A stretch of 33,826 nt of DNA from positions 1 through 33,826 of the forward strand of contig CAZVLQ010000022.1 of the NCBI GenBank assembly GCA_964628185.1. Reading direction: 5' to 3'. Every line of letters starts with the position of its first letter. Position 1 is the first letter of the stretch. Below are positions 24,104 to 30,652 of this stretch, piece after piece. The notes under the pieces were generated by a model. The model was not told where the DNA came from. It saw only the letters and a program-made list of their open reading frames with translations, and did no database searches. The position numbers and the translations under genes are program-made. This stretch comes from CAZVLQ01 sp964628185. Lineage in GTDB: Bacteria > Pseudomonadota > Zetaproteobacteria > Mariprofundales > Mariprofundaceae.

Positions 24104-25035
24104 CACGCATCCCTGCCGGGGAGACGGAAGCCTTCCCGGAGTATGCTCCTGATGGTGGCCAGATCGGAGCTGATGCGCTGTCCGGTCTCTCTGTCCTGCC
24201 CAAGCAATGCTTCAAGTTTTTTGGTAATTGCCAGTACGCCGGACTGACCCTGATCCATGCGCTGAATCAAGCGGTTAATGGTGGAAAGCATGTCGGCGAC
24301 ACGATAATTGATATCTTCGGCATTCATCTGGAACAGTGGCATCAGGCGGGTTGCCGTAATGCCCTCAACATGACCGAGCAGATGGGTCTGGACGTCGCCC
24401 AGGGCGCTGAAGAAATAACTGAAAATGAGGTAGCAGGTGATTGCCGTGATGGTTGTACTCAGGGCCGTGGACATGCCGTGGATGACCAGCCCCATGCCGC
24501 TGACGCTGATGGCCGATTGCAGCATGTCCGAGGCGCCGATCAGAGCGATGGATAACGAAACGATCGTGCCGAAAACGCCGGTCAGGATCAGGACGTTGTT
24601 GACAAACCTCGGCATCGTAGTGCGGGTGCTTTCGGCGGCGAGCAGGGATGCGGCCATGGCGCTGTGATTAATCGGCGTATAGCGCTCATGCAGATGGGAC
24701 ATCATGGTATATCGCCGGGCGATGATCGAATCGGGGCTGACGCCCTCGGTTGGATCAGGGAAGCTCTGATCAAGGTGATCCAGGAAGCGGCGCAAGGATT
24801 CTTCCTCACCGGCATAAAAGGAAAATGCCATGATCATTCGTGCCATGCCGGCGAGAAAAAGTATGATGATGGCGCCGTTAATCAGCAGTCCGGCGTGTGT
24901 TAACTGATGCTTGAAATAGATGCTGGACAGGAAGTCCGACTGCCAGGCGATCAGGCCCAGTGCAAGCACGGATACAATTGCCATGCGGATCAGAATACCG
25001 CGGCTATAATGATGAATGGTATGATGTAAACTCAA
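24103..25035 (-). CDS. MotA/TolQ/ExbB-family proton channel protein
   Basis: The start is TTG at 25035, fixed by AGGAGG five bases upstream; no ATG precedes the first helix. Of 310 residues, membrane helices lie near 17-35, 48-70, 150-170 and 190-212. The third and fourth (ILTGVFGTIVSLSIALIGAS and GLVIHGMSTALSTTITAITC) carry the small-residue-rich pore signature of the MotA/TolQ/ExbB family. The C-terminal 90 residues are helical and charged. It forms a translationally coupled unit with the MotB/ExbD-like gene and tldD. No flagellar, Ton or Tol genes are nearby. Confidence 0.82.
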   Translation of the reverse strand: MSLHHTIHHYSRGILIRMAIVSVLALGLIAWQSDFLSSIYFKHQLTHAGLLINGAIIILFLAGMARMIMAFSFYAGEEESLRRFLDHLDQSFPDPTEGVSPDSIIARRYTMMSHLHERYTPINHSAMAASLLAAESTRTTMPRFVNNVLILTGVFGTIVSLSIALIGASDMLQSAISVSGMGLVIHGMSTALSTTITAITCYLIFSYFFSALGDVQTHLLGHVEGITATRLMPLFQMNAEDINYRVADMLSTINRLIQRMDQGQSGVLAITKKLEALLGQDRETGQRISSDLATIRSILREGFRLPGRDA

Positions 25036-25092
25036 TCCAGCCTCCTGTGAGGTTCAGGAATACAGGCTAATATGACGCCAAAACGGGAAACT

Positions 25093-25109
25093 TGCAATTG
25101 CTGAAAAAG
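25093..25109 (+). repeat. Upstream partial copy of the DUF2007 gene start
   Basis: TGCAATTGCTGAAAAAG here matches TGCAGTTGCTCAAAAAG at 25171-25187 in 15 of 17 bases, 78 bases apart. The second copy encodes the first residues of the DUF2007 protein (MQLLKK); the first reads LQLLKK in the same register and then meets a stop. It looks like a short duplication. Confidence 0.5.
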
Positions 25110-25153
25110 GGCCCTGCGCCTTTTTAAAAAAGCGTAGCGCCCCCTTTTTCAGC
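25100..25153. other. Long hairpin between the stator operon and DUF2007 gene
   Basis: GCTGAAAAAGGG at 25100-25111 pairs perfectly with CCCTTTTTCAGC at 25142-25153. The 30-base interior contains the near-palindrome CTTTTTAAAAAAG. It lies between divergent genes, so a terminator role makes no sense for either. It ends 16 bases before the DUF2007 start and could act in that leader. Confidence 0.6.
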
Positions 25154-25169
25154 AGCATAGCCTGCGCCG

Positions 25170-25391
25170 ATGCAGTTGCTCAAAAAGACGGACAATCCCG
25201 TGGAACTCCAGATGCTGGTGGATACATTGAATGCGAAAGGGATTGAATGCCGTGTGGATAATGCCGGCATGCGTTCACTGTTGCCGTTGCCCGGCGTGAT
25301 GGATGCACGCGTGATGGTACATCGCTCGGACCTGGCCGCGGCGGAGCAAGTGTTGCACGACCTTGGCAAACCGGTGATTGGTGATTCGTGA
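25170..25391 (+). CDS. DUF2007 family protein (putative signal-transducing)
   Basis: The 73-residue product reads as a DUF2007 domain: MQLLKKTDNPVELQMLVDTL, then KGIECRVDN and the central VMVHRSDLAAAEQVL, the usual beta-alpha-beta layout of the family. Function is not established; some annotations call it a PII-like signal transducer. No Shine-Dalgarno precedes the ATG and a strong hairpin lies just upstream, so translation may be controlled. It overlaps the next gene's GTG start by 4 bases. Confidence 0.85.
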   Translation: MQLLKKTDNPVELQMLVDTLNAKGIECRVDNAGMRSLLPLPGVMDARVMVHRSDLAAAEQVLHDLGKPVIGDS

Positions 25392-26113
25392 TTGAAGGCG
25401 CCGTATGTTTGTTTGCCGGCTTGCACCTGCTGCTTGCGCGGCCCGAATTGCGCGCCGTGCTCTGGCGCATGCTGACACTGCTGTTCCTGTTGATGCTGCT
25501 GTTGTCCGGAGGGGCGTTCTGGTTGGCGCAGTACCTGGCGCATTTGTGGCTGCCATCCGCTGATTCATGGTACTGGCAACTGCTTTCATGGCTGCTGTGG
25601 GGCATCGCGGTGGCGTTGTCGTTGTTGACCGCGGCAATCGCTTTTACGGCGCTGGGATCGGCTGCCGCGGCGCCGTGGCTGGATATGCTCGCCGAGCGTA
25701 CGGAGGCATTGCCCGGAGGAAAAGTTCAGCTTCGGGAGGCCTCATATCTGCGACAGGTCGTCCACAGCCTGGGGAACTCAATTCGTCCCCTGTTCGGTTT
25801 GCTGGCCATGGGCATGCTGGCGCTTGTCCTGTTTTTCATCCCGGTGGTCGGCCAGATTGCTGCTACGGTTATCTGGACCTGGGCCGGTATCCGCTTTCTG
25901 AATTATGAGCTGATGGATCCCGTGGCATCACGCAGAGGCTGGGATTTTGCGCGCCGCAAACAGGAGCTTGGTCAGCGCAGGTTCTTTTACCTCGGATTTG
26001 GCGGTATGGCACTGGGATTGATGCTGGTGCCCGTCCTGAATCTTCTGGTGCTTCCGGCGGCTGTTGTTGGGCTAACCCGCATATTGCATGAAGGATTCGG
26101 AATTCAGGCTTGA
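25388..26113 (+). CDS. EI24/CysZ-family membrane protein
   Basis: The 241-residue product starts at GTG 25388, overlapping the DUF2007 stop (GTGA). It has four or more hydrophobic segments: about residues 28-50, 62-92, 128-160 and 200-232. The segment FLNYELMDPVASRRGWDFARRK, split here by a helix boundary, and the following LGFGGMALGLMLVPVLNLLVLPAAVVGLTRI are typical of EI24/CysZ proteins. CysZ brings in sulfate for cysteine synthesis, which would fit the CysM-type gene 9 kb away, but EI24 members have other roles and the substrate is not readable from sequence. Confidence 0.8.
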   Translation: MIEGAVCLFAGLHLLLARPELRAVLWRMLTLLFLLMLLLSGGAFWLAQYLAHLWLPSADSWYWQLLSWLLWGIAVALSLLTAAIAFTALGSAAAAPWLDMLAERTEALPGGKVQLREASYLRQVVHSLGNSIRPLFGLLAMGMLALVLFFIPVVGQIAATVIWTWAGIRFLNYELMDPVASRRGWDFARRKQELGQRRFFYLGFGGMALGLMLVPVLNLLVLPAAVVGLTRILHEGFGIQA

Positions 26114-26127
26114 GCCGGCACAGCAGG

Positions 26128-26184
26128 CTGGTCGTTTGGACGAAGGAGCATAGCCGTAGCTATGGTTCGAGGCCAAACGGCCAG
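26128..26184. repeat. Long imperfect inverted repeat after the EI24 gene
   Basis: CTGGTCGTTTGG (26128-26139) pairs with CCAAACGGCCAG (26173-26184) with one mismatch. Inside, CGAA/TTCG and CATAGC/GCTATG pair around a CGTA loop. The result is a stepped hairpin of 57 bases starting 14 bases after the EI24 stop. There is no T-run. It resembles a dispersed extragenic element more than a terminator. The rest of the gap to 26364 shows nothing recognisable. Confidence 0.5.
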
Positions 26185-26364
26185 GATGCAAAGCCGGATC
26201 GGGCCTGAAACCGAATAGGACAAAACGTAACTGCGGACAAGGAGGGTAGAATCCATGCAATGCATTGATATACAACAATATTCTCTCCATCAAAGGTCCG
26301 CCTTTGTGCAATGTGCGGGCTAAGCTCCGGGTTGGCGGACGAAACTTCCGCCTGATCAAGGCAG

Positions 26365-26484
26365 TTATTTGGGTGAATGCGTGACGAGATAGACTGCCAG
26401 CAATGCCAGCGTAAAACTGATGATCGGAATAAACCATCGCACCTTGCACCACAGATGTTTCTTATCCACGGATACAATCTTCAT
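26365..26484 (-). CDS. Possible 39-residue single-helix membrane protein
   Basis: ATG at 26484 opens a frame of 39 codons ending at TAA 26365. The product has a basic N-terminal stretch (DKKHLWCKVRW), one membrane helix (FIPIISFTLALLAVYLVT) and a short tail, so it would sit N-in in the inner membrane. It lies 38 bases after the GHKL remnant on the same strand. No Shine-Dalgarno is clear, so it may be chance; the positive-inside charge pattern is the only support. Confidence 0.3.
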   Translation of the reverse strand: MKIVSVDKKHLWCKVRWFIPIISFTLALLAVYLVTHSPK

Positions 26485-26522
26485 TCATTTCAGATTTTCT
26501 TCAGTATAAAGGGATACCTCGA

Positions 26523-27218
26523 TCATGCGTTCAAGCAACTGCGAGGCGGACAGGCCGGGGAAATCCTGAGACTGAACAGAGGGCCGGCAAACTCGAAAAA
26601 CTGCTTCTGTCCGTTTTCCCCGGCATTCCGGTGCATCTCTCCGTCCGGTATGGCAATGCTATCCTGCGCGGCGTCTTCATGATCATGATATCCCCTGCTT
26701 TTTTGCGCTTCGTTTTTTCGTTGAATATCAAACCAGTCATATTCCTCGGCTGGAAGGGCAAGCAGCGCTTCGGCGAACGCCTTCTGAATGGTGCGCAGCA
26801 TTTTACGGCTTGCGTGCGACTCCTCGGCTTTTCGCTGTTCATCAATGATTTTTATCAGCGCCGTTTCCATGGGCGCCATACTTTTTTTCAGGGCTTCAAG
26901 AGCATCGTCATGGATAATGCCAGTGCGTGTTCCCGGTGTAAGGTTCAGGAACGGGACATCAACAATGCCTTGCAGGCGATCCGATATCCACGGGGGATTC
27001 CTGAAGGCATCCAGCGCCGAGATGGACTCCAGAACGCGCGTGCCCGCCCGGTAGAACCCGACGTGACTGGATGCATCGGCGTCAATGCTGTTTTCGACGA
27101 ACTCCGCGACTGCCTTGAGCGGATTGCTTTGCGACGTCGCGATAATCGTGATGGCGTTCCAGTCATCGCCAATGCGAAGCCTTCCCGTTCCTCCTTTTCC
27201 GCGTCTTTTCCCGACCAT
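26523..27218 (-). pseudogene. GHKL (Hsp90-like) ATPase gene with large internal deletion
   Basis: From ATG 27218 (frame open to 27383 inside cbbR) the product starts like an HATPase_c_3 protein: NPLKAVAEFVENSIDADA carries the N-box (Glu, Asn, Asp). It then jumps at about residue 50 to RVLESISALDAF and LQGIVDVPFLNLTPGTRTGI, which in relatives belongs to the C-terminal half. The DxGxG and GxxG nucleotide-binding motifs that should lie between are absent. Near the end FFEFAGPLFSLRISPA is family-like, but the frame then stops after a few unrelated residues. At 231 residues it is far short of the several hundred expected. It cannot bind ATP normally. It starts 7 bases after cbbR. Confidence 0.7.
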
Positions 27219-27225
27219 AGGGCGA

Positions 27226-28155
27226 TTATGAGGCCTGTTCGGTTTGGGAGCAATGCCGGGCAAGAATTTCTTTTGCCTGATGGACGATAAAATCGTGAAA
27301 GGCCCGGGCCACGGCGGAGAATCGTTTGTCCTTCCGGTAGACGATGCGCCAGTGACGCATAATGGGAAAATCCTCGACATCAAGGATACACAGGCGCTTC
27401 AGCGTCAGTTCCATTTCCAGCGTGTGAATAGAGACCACGCCCAGACCCAGCCCGGCCTGAACGGCTTGCTTGATGGCCTCGGATGAATTCATCTCCATGC
27501 CGCCGGGCTGTTCAATTTCATGCCGGGCCAGGAATCGCTCCACGGCGGCGCGCGTGCCCGATCCGCGTTCGCGCACAATAAAGGGGTGCTCGGACAGTTC
27601 CGCCAGTGGAATATGCTTGCGGCTGCATAACGGATGCCTGGGCGGGGCGATCACCACCAGCGGATTTTCCATGAAAACCTCATAGTCTACCGCCATGCCT
27701 GCCGGTGGTTTACCCATGATCACGATATCCGTGACATTATCATCCAGCGCCTGCAGCAGTCCGTCACGGTTGGCGACATTCAGACTGACCTGCACCCCCG
27801 GGTGCCGTTCACAGAAGGCCGCCAGCAGTTGCGGGGCGAAATAATTCGCCGTGGAAGCCATGGTCAGATGAAGTTTTCCACGCTTGAGCCCCTTCAATTC
27901 ATCCAGCACCCGTGCGGCTTCATCCAGTTGTTGATGGATGCCATGGCTGTAACGCAGCAGTTCCCGGCCTGCTTCAGTCATGTGCATCTGCCTGCCCGTG
28001 CGTTCAAACAGGGCCATGCCCACCTCTTCTTCAAGCTGCCTGATCTGCATTGAAACGGCCGGCTGGGTCAAAAACAGCAGCTTGGCTGCCTGTGTGTGGC
28101 TTTGCTGTTCAGCCACGGCCTCAAAGATTCGCAGCTGCTTGAGCGTCAGATTCAC
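27226..28155 (-). CDS. cbbR: LysR-type regulator of the RuBisCO operon
   Basis: CbbR senses Calvin-cycle metabolites and activates cbb operons. The 309-residue product has the LysR winged helix-turn-helix at residues about 5-62 (LKQLRIFEAVAEQQSHTQAA, LTQPAVSMQIRQLEEEVG) and a periplasmic-binding-protein-like effector domain after residue 90, starting LHLTMASTANYFAPQLL, a CbbR-like segment. The start is GTG at 28155 with GGAG 7 bases upstream. It is divergent from cbbM across a 170-base control region, the classical arrangement. Assignment to CbbR rests on both sequence and position. Confidence 0.93.
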   Translation of the reverse strand: MNLTLKQLRIFEAVAEQQSHTQAAKLLFLTQPAVSMQIRQLEEEVGMALFERTGRQMHMTEAGRELLRYSHGIHQQLDEAARVLDELKGLKRGKLHLTMASTANYFAPQLLAAFCERHPGVQVSLNVANRDGLLQALDDNVTDIVIMGKPPAGMAVDYEVFMENPLVVIAPPRHPLCSRKHIPLAELSEHPFIVRERGSGTRAAVERFLARHEIEQPGGMEMNSSEAIKQAVQAGLGLGVVSIHTLEMELTLKRLCILDVEDFPIMRHWRIVYRKDKRFSAVARAFHDFIVHQAKEILARHCSQTEQAS

Positions 28156-28176
28156 GGTTATGCTCCATAAATAAAA

Positions 28177-28216
28177 ATTATGAATAGCATTATAACCTTT
28201 GATTGGATATTATGAA
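28177..28216. promoter_or_regulatory. Probable CbbR binding region and cbbR -10 box
   Basis: ATTATGAA occurs at 28177-28184 and 28209-28216, 32 bases (three turns) apart. Between them TTAT-N10-ATAA (28178-28195) forms an inverted repeat of LysR type. A perfect TATAAT for cbbR lies at 28194-28189 on the minus strand, inside this repeat. CbbR bound here would repress its own gene and sit upstream of the cbbM promoter, as known for LysR regulators. Confidence 0.55.
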
Positions 28217-28231
28217 AGGTCCTCCCTAAAG

Positions 28232-28260
28232 TTCACATCACCGCGGCTGGTGCCTATACT
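28232..28260 (+). promoter_or_regulatory. Sigma-70 promoter of cbbM
   Basis: TTCACA (28232-28237) and TATACT (28255-28260) are separated by exactly 17 bases. Each box has four or five consensus matches. Transcription would start near 28267, leaving a leader of about 60 bases before cbbM. The CbbR-type repeats end 16 bases upstream of the -35 box, the right place for an activator. Confidence 0.7.
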
Positions 28261-28325
28261 CGCCTGTGGCGGAGGCAAGCCGAAAAGGGTTGCCAAATAT
28301 AAACTCCCACAGGAGGAAAATTGAA

Positions 28326-29720
28326 ATGGATCAATCGAATCGCTACGCCGATCTGAGCCTGAATGAAGGGAATCTGATCGCCGGCGGCAAGCATTTGCTG
28401 GCTGCCTATCGCCTGAAGCCCCAACCGGGCCTTGGATTTCTCGCAACAGCCGCGCATGTGGCGGCTGAATCCTCGACCGGCACCAACGTGGAAGTCTGCA
28501 CGACCGATGATTTCACCCTAGGCGTGGATGCCAAGGTCTATGAAGTCGACGAGGGCGCTTTTGGCGACGCCGGCGGCCTGATGAAGATCGCCTACCCGGT
28601 TGATCTGTTTGATCGCAACCTGATTGACGGCAAGCATATGATTGCTCACATGACATCCATGATTATCGGCAATAACCAGGGCATGGGTGACATCATTGGT
28701 CTGCGCATGCTGGATTTCATGGTGCCGGAGGTCATGGTCAGAAACTTTGACGGCCCGTCCGCCAACATTACAAATCTGTGGAAGGTGCTCGGAAGACCGG
28801 AAGTGGATGGCGGTTTTATCGTCGGCACCATTATCAAACCCAAGCTGGGTCTGCGCCCGAAGCCATTTGCCGATGCGGCCTATTCATTCTGGCTGGGAGG
28901 CGACTTTATCAAGAACGACGAGCCGCAGGGCAATCAGCCGTTCTGTCCGACGAAGGAAGTCATTCCGCTAATCGTGGACGCGATGAAGCGTGCACAGGAC
29001 GAAACCGGACAGGCCAAGCTGTTTTCCGCCAATATCACCGCGGATGACCCGGCTGAAATCGTTGCCCGGGCTGAATATATTCTGGAAACGGCCGGCGATC
29101 TGGGTGATCACTTCGCCTTCCTCGTTGACGGTTTCGTGGCTGGTCCCTGCGGCGTGACCACGGCCCGCCGCAACTTCCCGAACAACTTCCTGCACTATCA
29201 CCGCGCCGGTCACGGCATGGCGACTTCGGAAGTAAATCCTCGCGGCTACACCATGCTGTGCCACATGAAGATGGCGCGTCTGATGGGCGCATCCGGCATT
29301 CATACCGGCACGATGGGCTACGGCAAGATGGAAGGCGGCAAGGATGACACCGTGCTGGCCCATATGCTTACCAATGACTCCTGGCAGGGAACCTACTTCC
29401 ACCAGAACTGGCATGGTATGATGGCTACGACGCCGATTATCTCAGGCGGCATGAATGCGCTTCGTATTCCGGGTTTCTTTCATAATCTGGGTCACAGCAA
29501 TGTCGTGCTTACCGCCGGTGGCGGCGCCTTTGGCCATATTGACGGACCGGCGGCCGGCGCCGAATCCCTGCGCCAGGCCGAGCACTGCTACAAGGCCGAT
29601 GCCGATCCGATCGAGTTTGCCAGGGAGCACAGGGAATTTGCCCGCGCATTCGAGTCTTTTCCGCAGGATGCGGACAAGCTGTTCCCGGGCTGGCGTGCGG
29701 AACTGGGCATTCACGCCTGA
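28326..29720 (+). CDS. cbbM: RuBisCO form II large subunit
   Basis: Fixes CO2 onto ribulose 1,5-bisphosphate. ATG at 28326 has AGGAGG 9 bases upstream; the open frame to 28266 is leader. The 464-residue product has the form II start (MDQSNRYADLSL) and all key residues: Lys171 in GTIIKPKLGL, the carbamylated Lys196 with Asp198 and Glu199 in GGDFIKNDEP, the active-site His in AGHGMATSE, and loop 6 GTMGYGKMEG. No small subunit gene follows, as expected for form II. Form II enzymes have low CO2 specificity and suit CO2-rich or low-oxygen sites. The next genes encode its activase. Confidence 0.98.
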   Translation: MDQSNRYADLSLNEGNLIAGGKHLLAAYRLKPQPGLGFLATAAHVAAESSTGTNVEVCTTDDFTLGVDAKVYEVDEGAFGDAGGLMKIAYPVDLFDRNLIDGKHMIAHMTSMIIGNNQGMGDIIGLRMLDFMVPEVMVRNFDGPSANITNLWKVLGRPEVDGGFIVGTIIKPKLGLRPKPFADAAYSFWLGGDFIKNDEPQGNQPFCPTKEVIPLIVDAMKRAQDETGQAKLFSANITADDPAEIVARAEYILETAGDLGDHFAFLVDGFVAGPCGVTTARRNFPNNFLHYHRAGHGMATSEVNPRGYTMLCHMKMARLMGASGIHTGTMGYGKMEGGKDDTVLAHMLTNDSWQGTYFHQNWHGMMATTPIISGGMNALRIPGFFHNLGHSNVVLTAGGGAFGHIDGPAAGAESLRQAEHCYKADADPIEFAREHREFARAFESFPQDADKLFPGWRAELGIHA

Positions 29721-29739
29721 TCCGGCTGATGACGACGTG

Positions 29740-29772
29740 AAACGCCTCTGCCGCCGGGTGGGGGCGTTTTTC
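29740..29772 (+). terminator. Intrinsic terminator after cbbM
   Basis: AAACGCC (29740-29746) pairs with GGCGTTT (29763-29769), continuing into TTCT. It lies 20 bases after the cbbM stop and 74 bases before cbbQ. Partial termination here would give more cbbM than cbbQO message, matching the need for much RuBisCO and little activase. Confidence 0.7.
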
Positions 29773-29845
29773 TATGTAACGACTCAGCTCATCCCTGATT
29801 TGCCCGATAACGGTGTTAAAAATACTCATTTACAGGAGAAAAATG

Positions 29846-30652
29846 ATGAGTGCTAAAAGTCAGTACCTGATCAAACAGGAGCCGTTTTATCAGCCCCAGG
29901 GCGATGAGGTGGCGCTGTATGAGGCCGCCTATGCCGCGCGACTGCCGGTGATGGTGAAAGGTCCGACCGGTTGCGGCAAGTCGCGATTCATCGAATATAT
30001 GGCATGGAAGCTGGAAAGGCCTCTGATCACCGTGGCCTGCAATGAAGACATGACCGCATTCGATCTGGTCGGGCGTTATCTGCTCGATACGGAAGGAACC
30101 CGCTGGCTGGACGGGCCGCTGACGACGGCGGCGCGGATTGGTGCGATCTGTTATCTCGATGAAGTGGTTGAAGCGCGCCAGGATACGACGGTTGTGATTC
30201 ATCCGCTTACCGATCATCGCCGCACGCTGCCCCTGGACAGGAAAGGAGAGGTGCTTGAGGCCCATCCTGATTTCCAGCTTGTGATTTCGTACAATCCCGG
30301 CTACCAGAATCTGATGAAGGATCTGAAGCAGTCCACCAAACAACGTTTTGCCGCCTTTACGTTTGATTATGCAACGGCGGAAACCGAAACGGGCATTATC
30401 GTCACGGAAACAGGCGTGGATGCAAAAACAGCGGCAAGGCTTGTGAAGATCGGCGAGGTGGGGCGTAACCTCAAGGGACATGGCCTGGATGAAGGCATTT
30501 CGACGCGGTTGCTGGTTTACGCGGCGATGTTGATCAGGAGCGGAGTCGGGCCTCATGCAGCCTGCCGCATGACCCTGGTGTACCCGATGACCGATGACGC
30601 CGATATCCGTGATACGCTGGAGCATGCAATCGATACGATTTTCTCTGATTGA
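29846..30652 (+). CDS. cbbQ: RuBisCO activase AAA+ subunit
   Basis: CbbQ is a MoxR-type AAA+ ATPase that, with CbbO, remodels inhibited RuBisCO. ATG at 29846 is preferred to the adjacent ATG at 29843 because AGGAG is 7 bases upstream of it. The 268-residue product shows Walker A GPTGCGKS (39-46), Walker B ICYLDE (101-106), a sensor segment VISYNPGYQN, and an arginine-containing STKQRFAAF. Normal length. It overlaps cbbO by one base (TGATG), so the two proteins are made together. Confidence 0.96.
   Translation: MSAKSQYLIKQEPFYQPQGDEVALYEAAYAARLPVMVKGPTGCGKSRFIEYMAWKLERPLITVACNEDMTAFDLVGRYLLDTEGTRWLDGPLTTAARIGAICYLDEVVEARQDTTVVIHPLTDHRRTLPLDRKGEVLEAHPDFQLVISYNPGYQNLMKDLKQSTKQRFAAFTFDYATAETETGIIVTETGVDAKTAARLVKIGEVGRNLKGHGLDEGISTRLLVYAAMLIRSGVGPHAACRMTLVYPMTDDADIRDTLEHAIDTIFSD

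Noticed and set aside
23186..25035. The MotA/MotB-like pair as a Zorya anti-phage system
   Set aside because: Zorya needs ZorC with ZorD or ZorE beside ZorAB, and ZorB normally ends in an OmpA-like domain. Neither is present; the third gene is tldD.
25100..25153. The hairpin as a rho-independent terminator
   Set aside because: The genes on both sides point away from it, so no transcript of known origin would end here.
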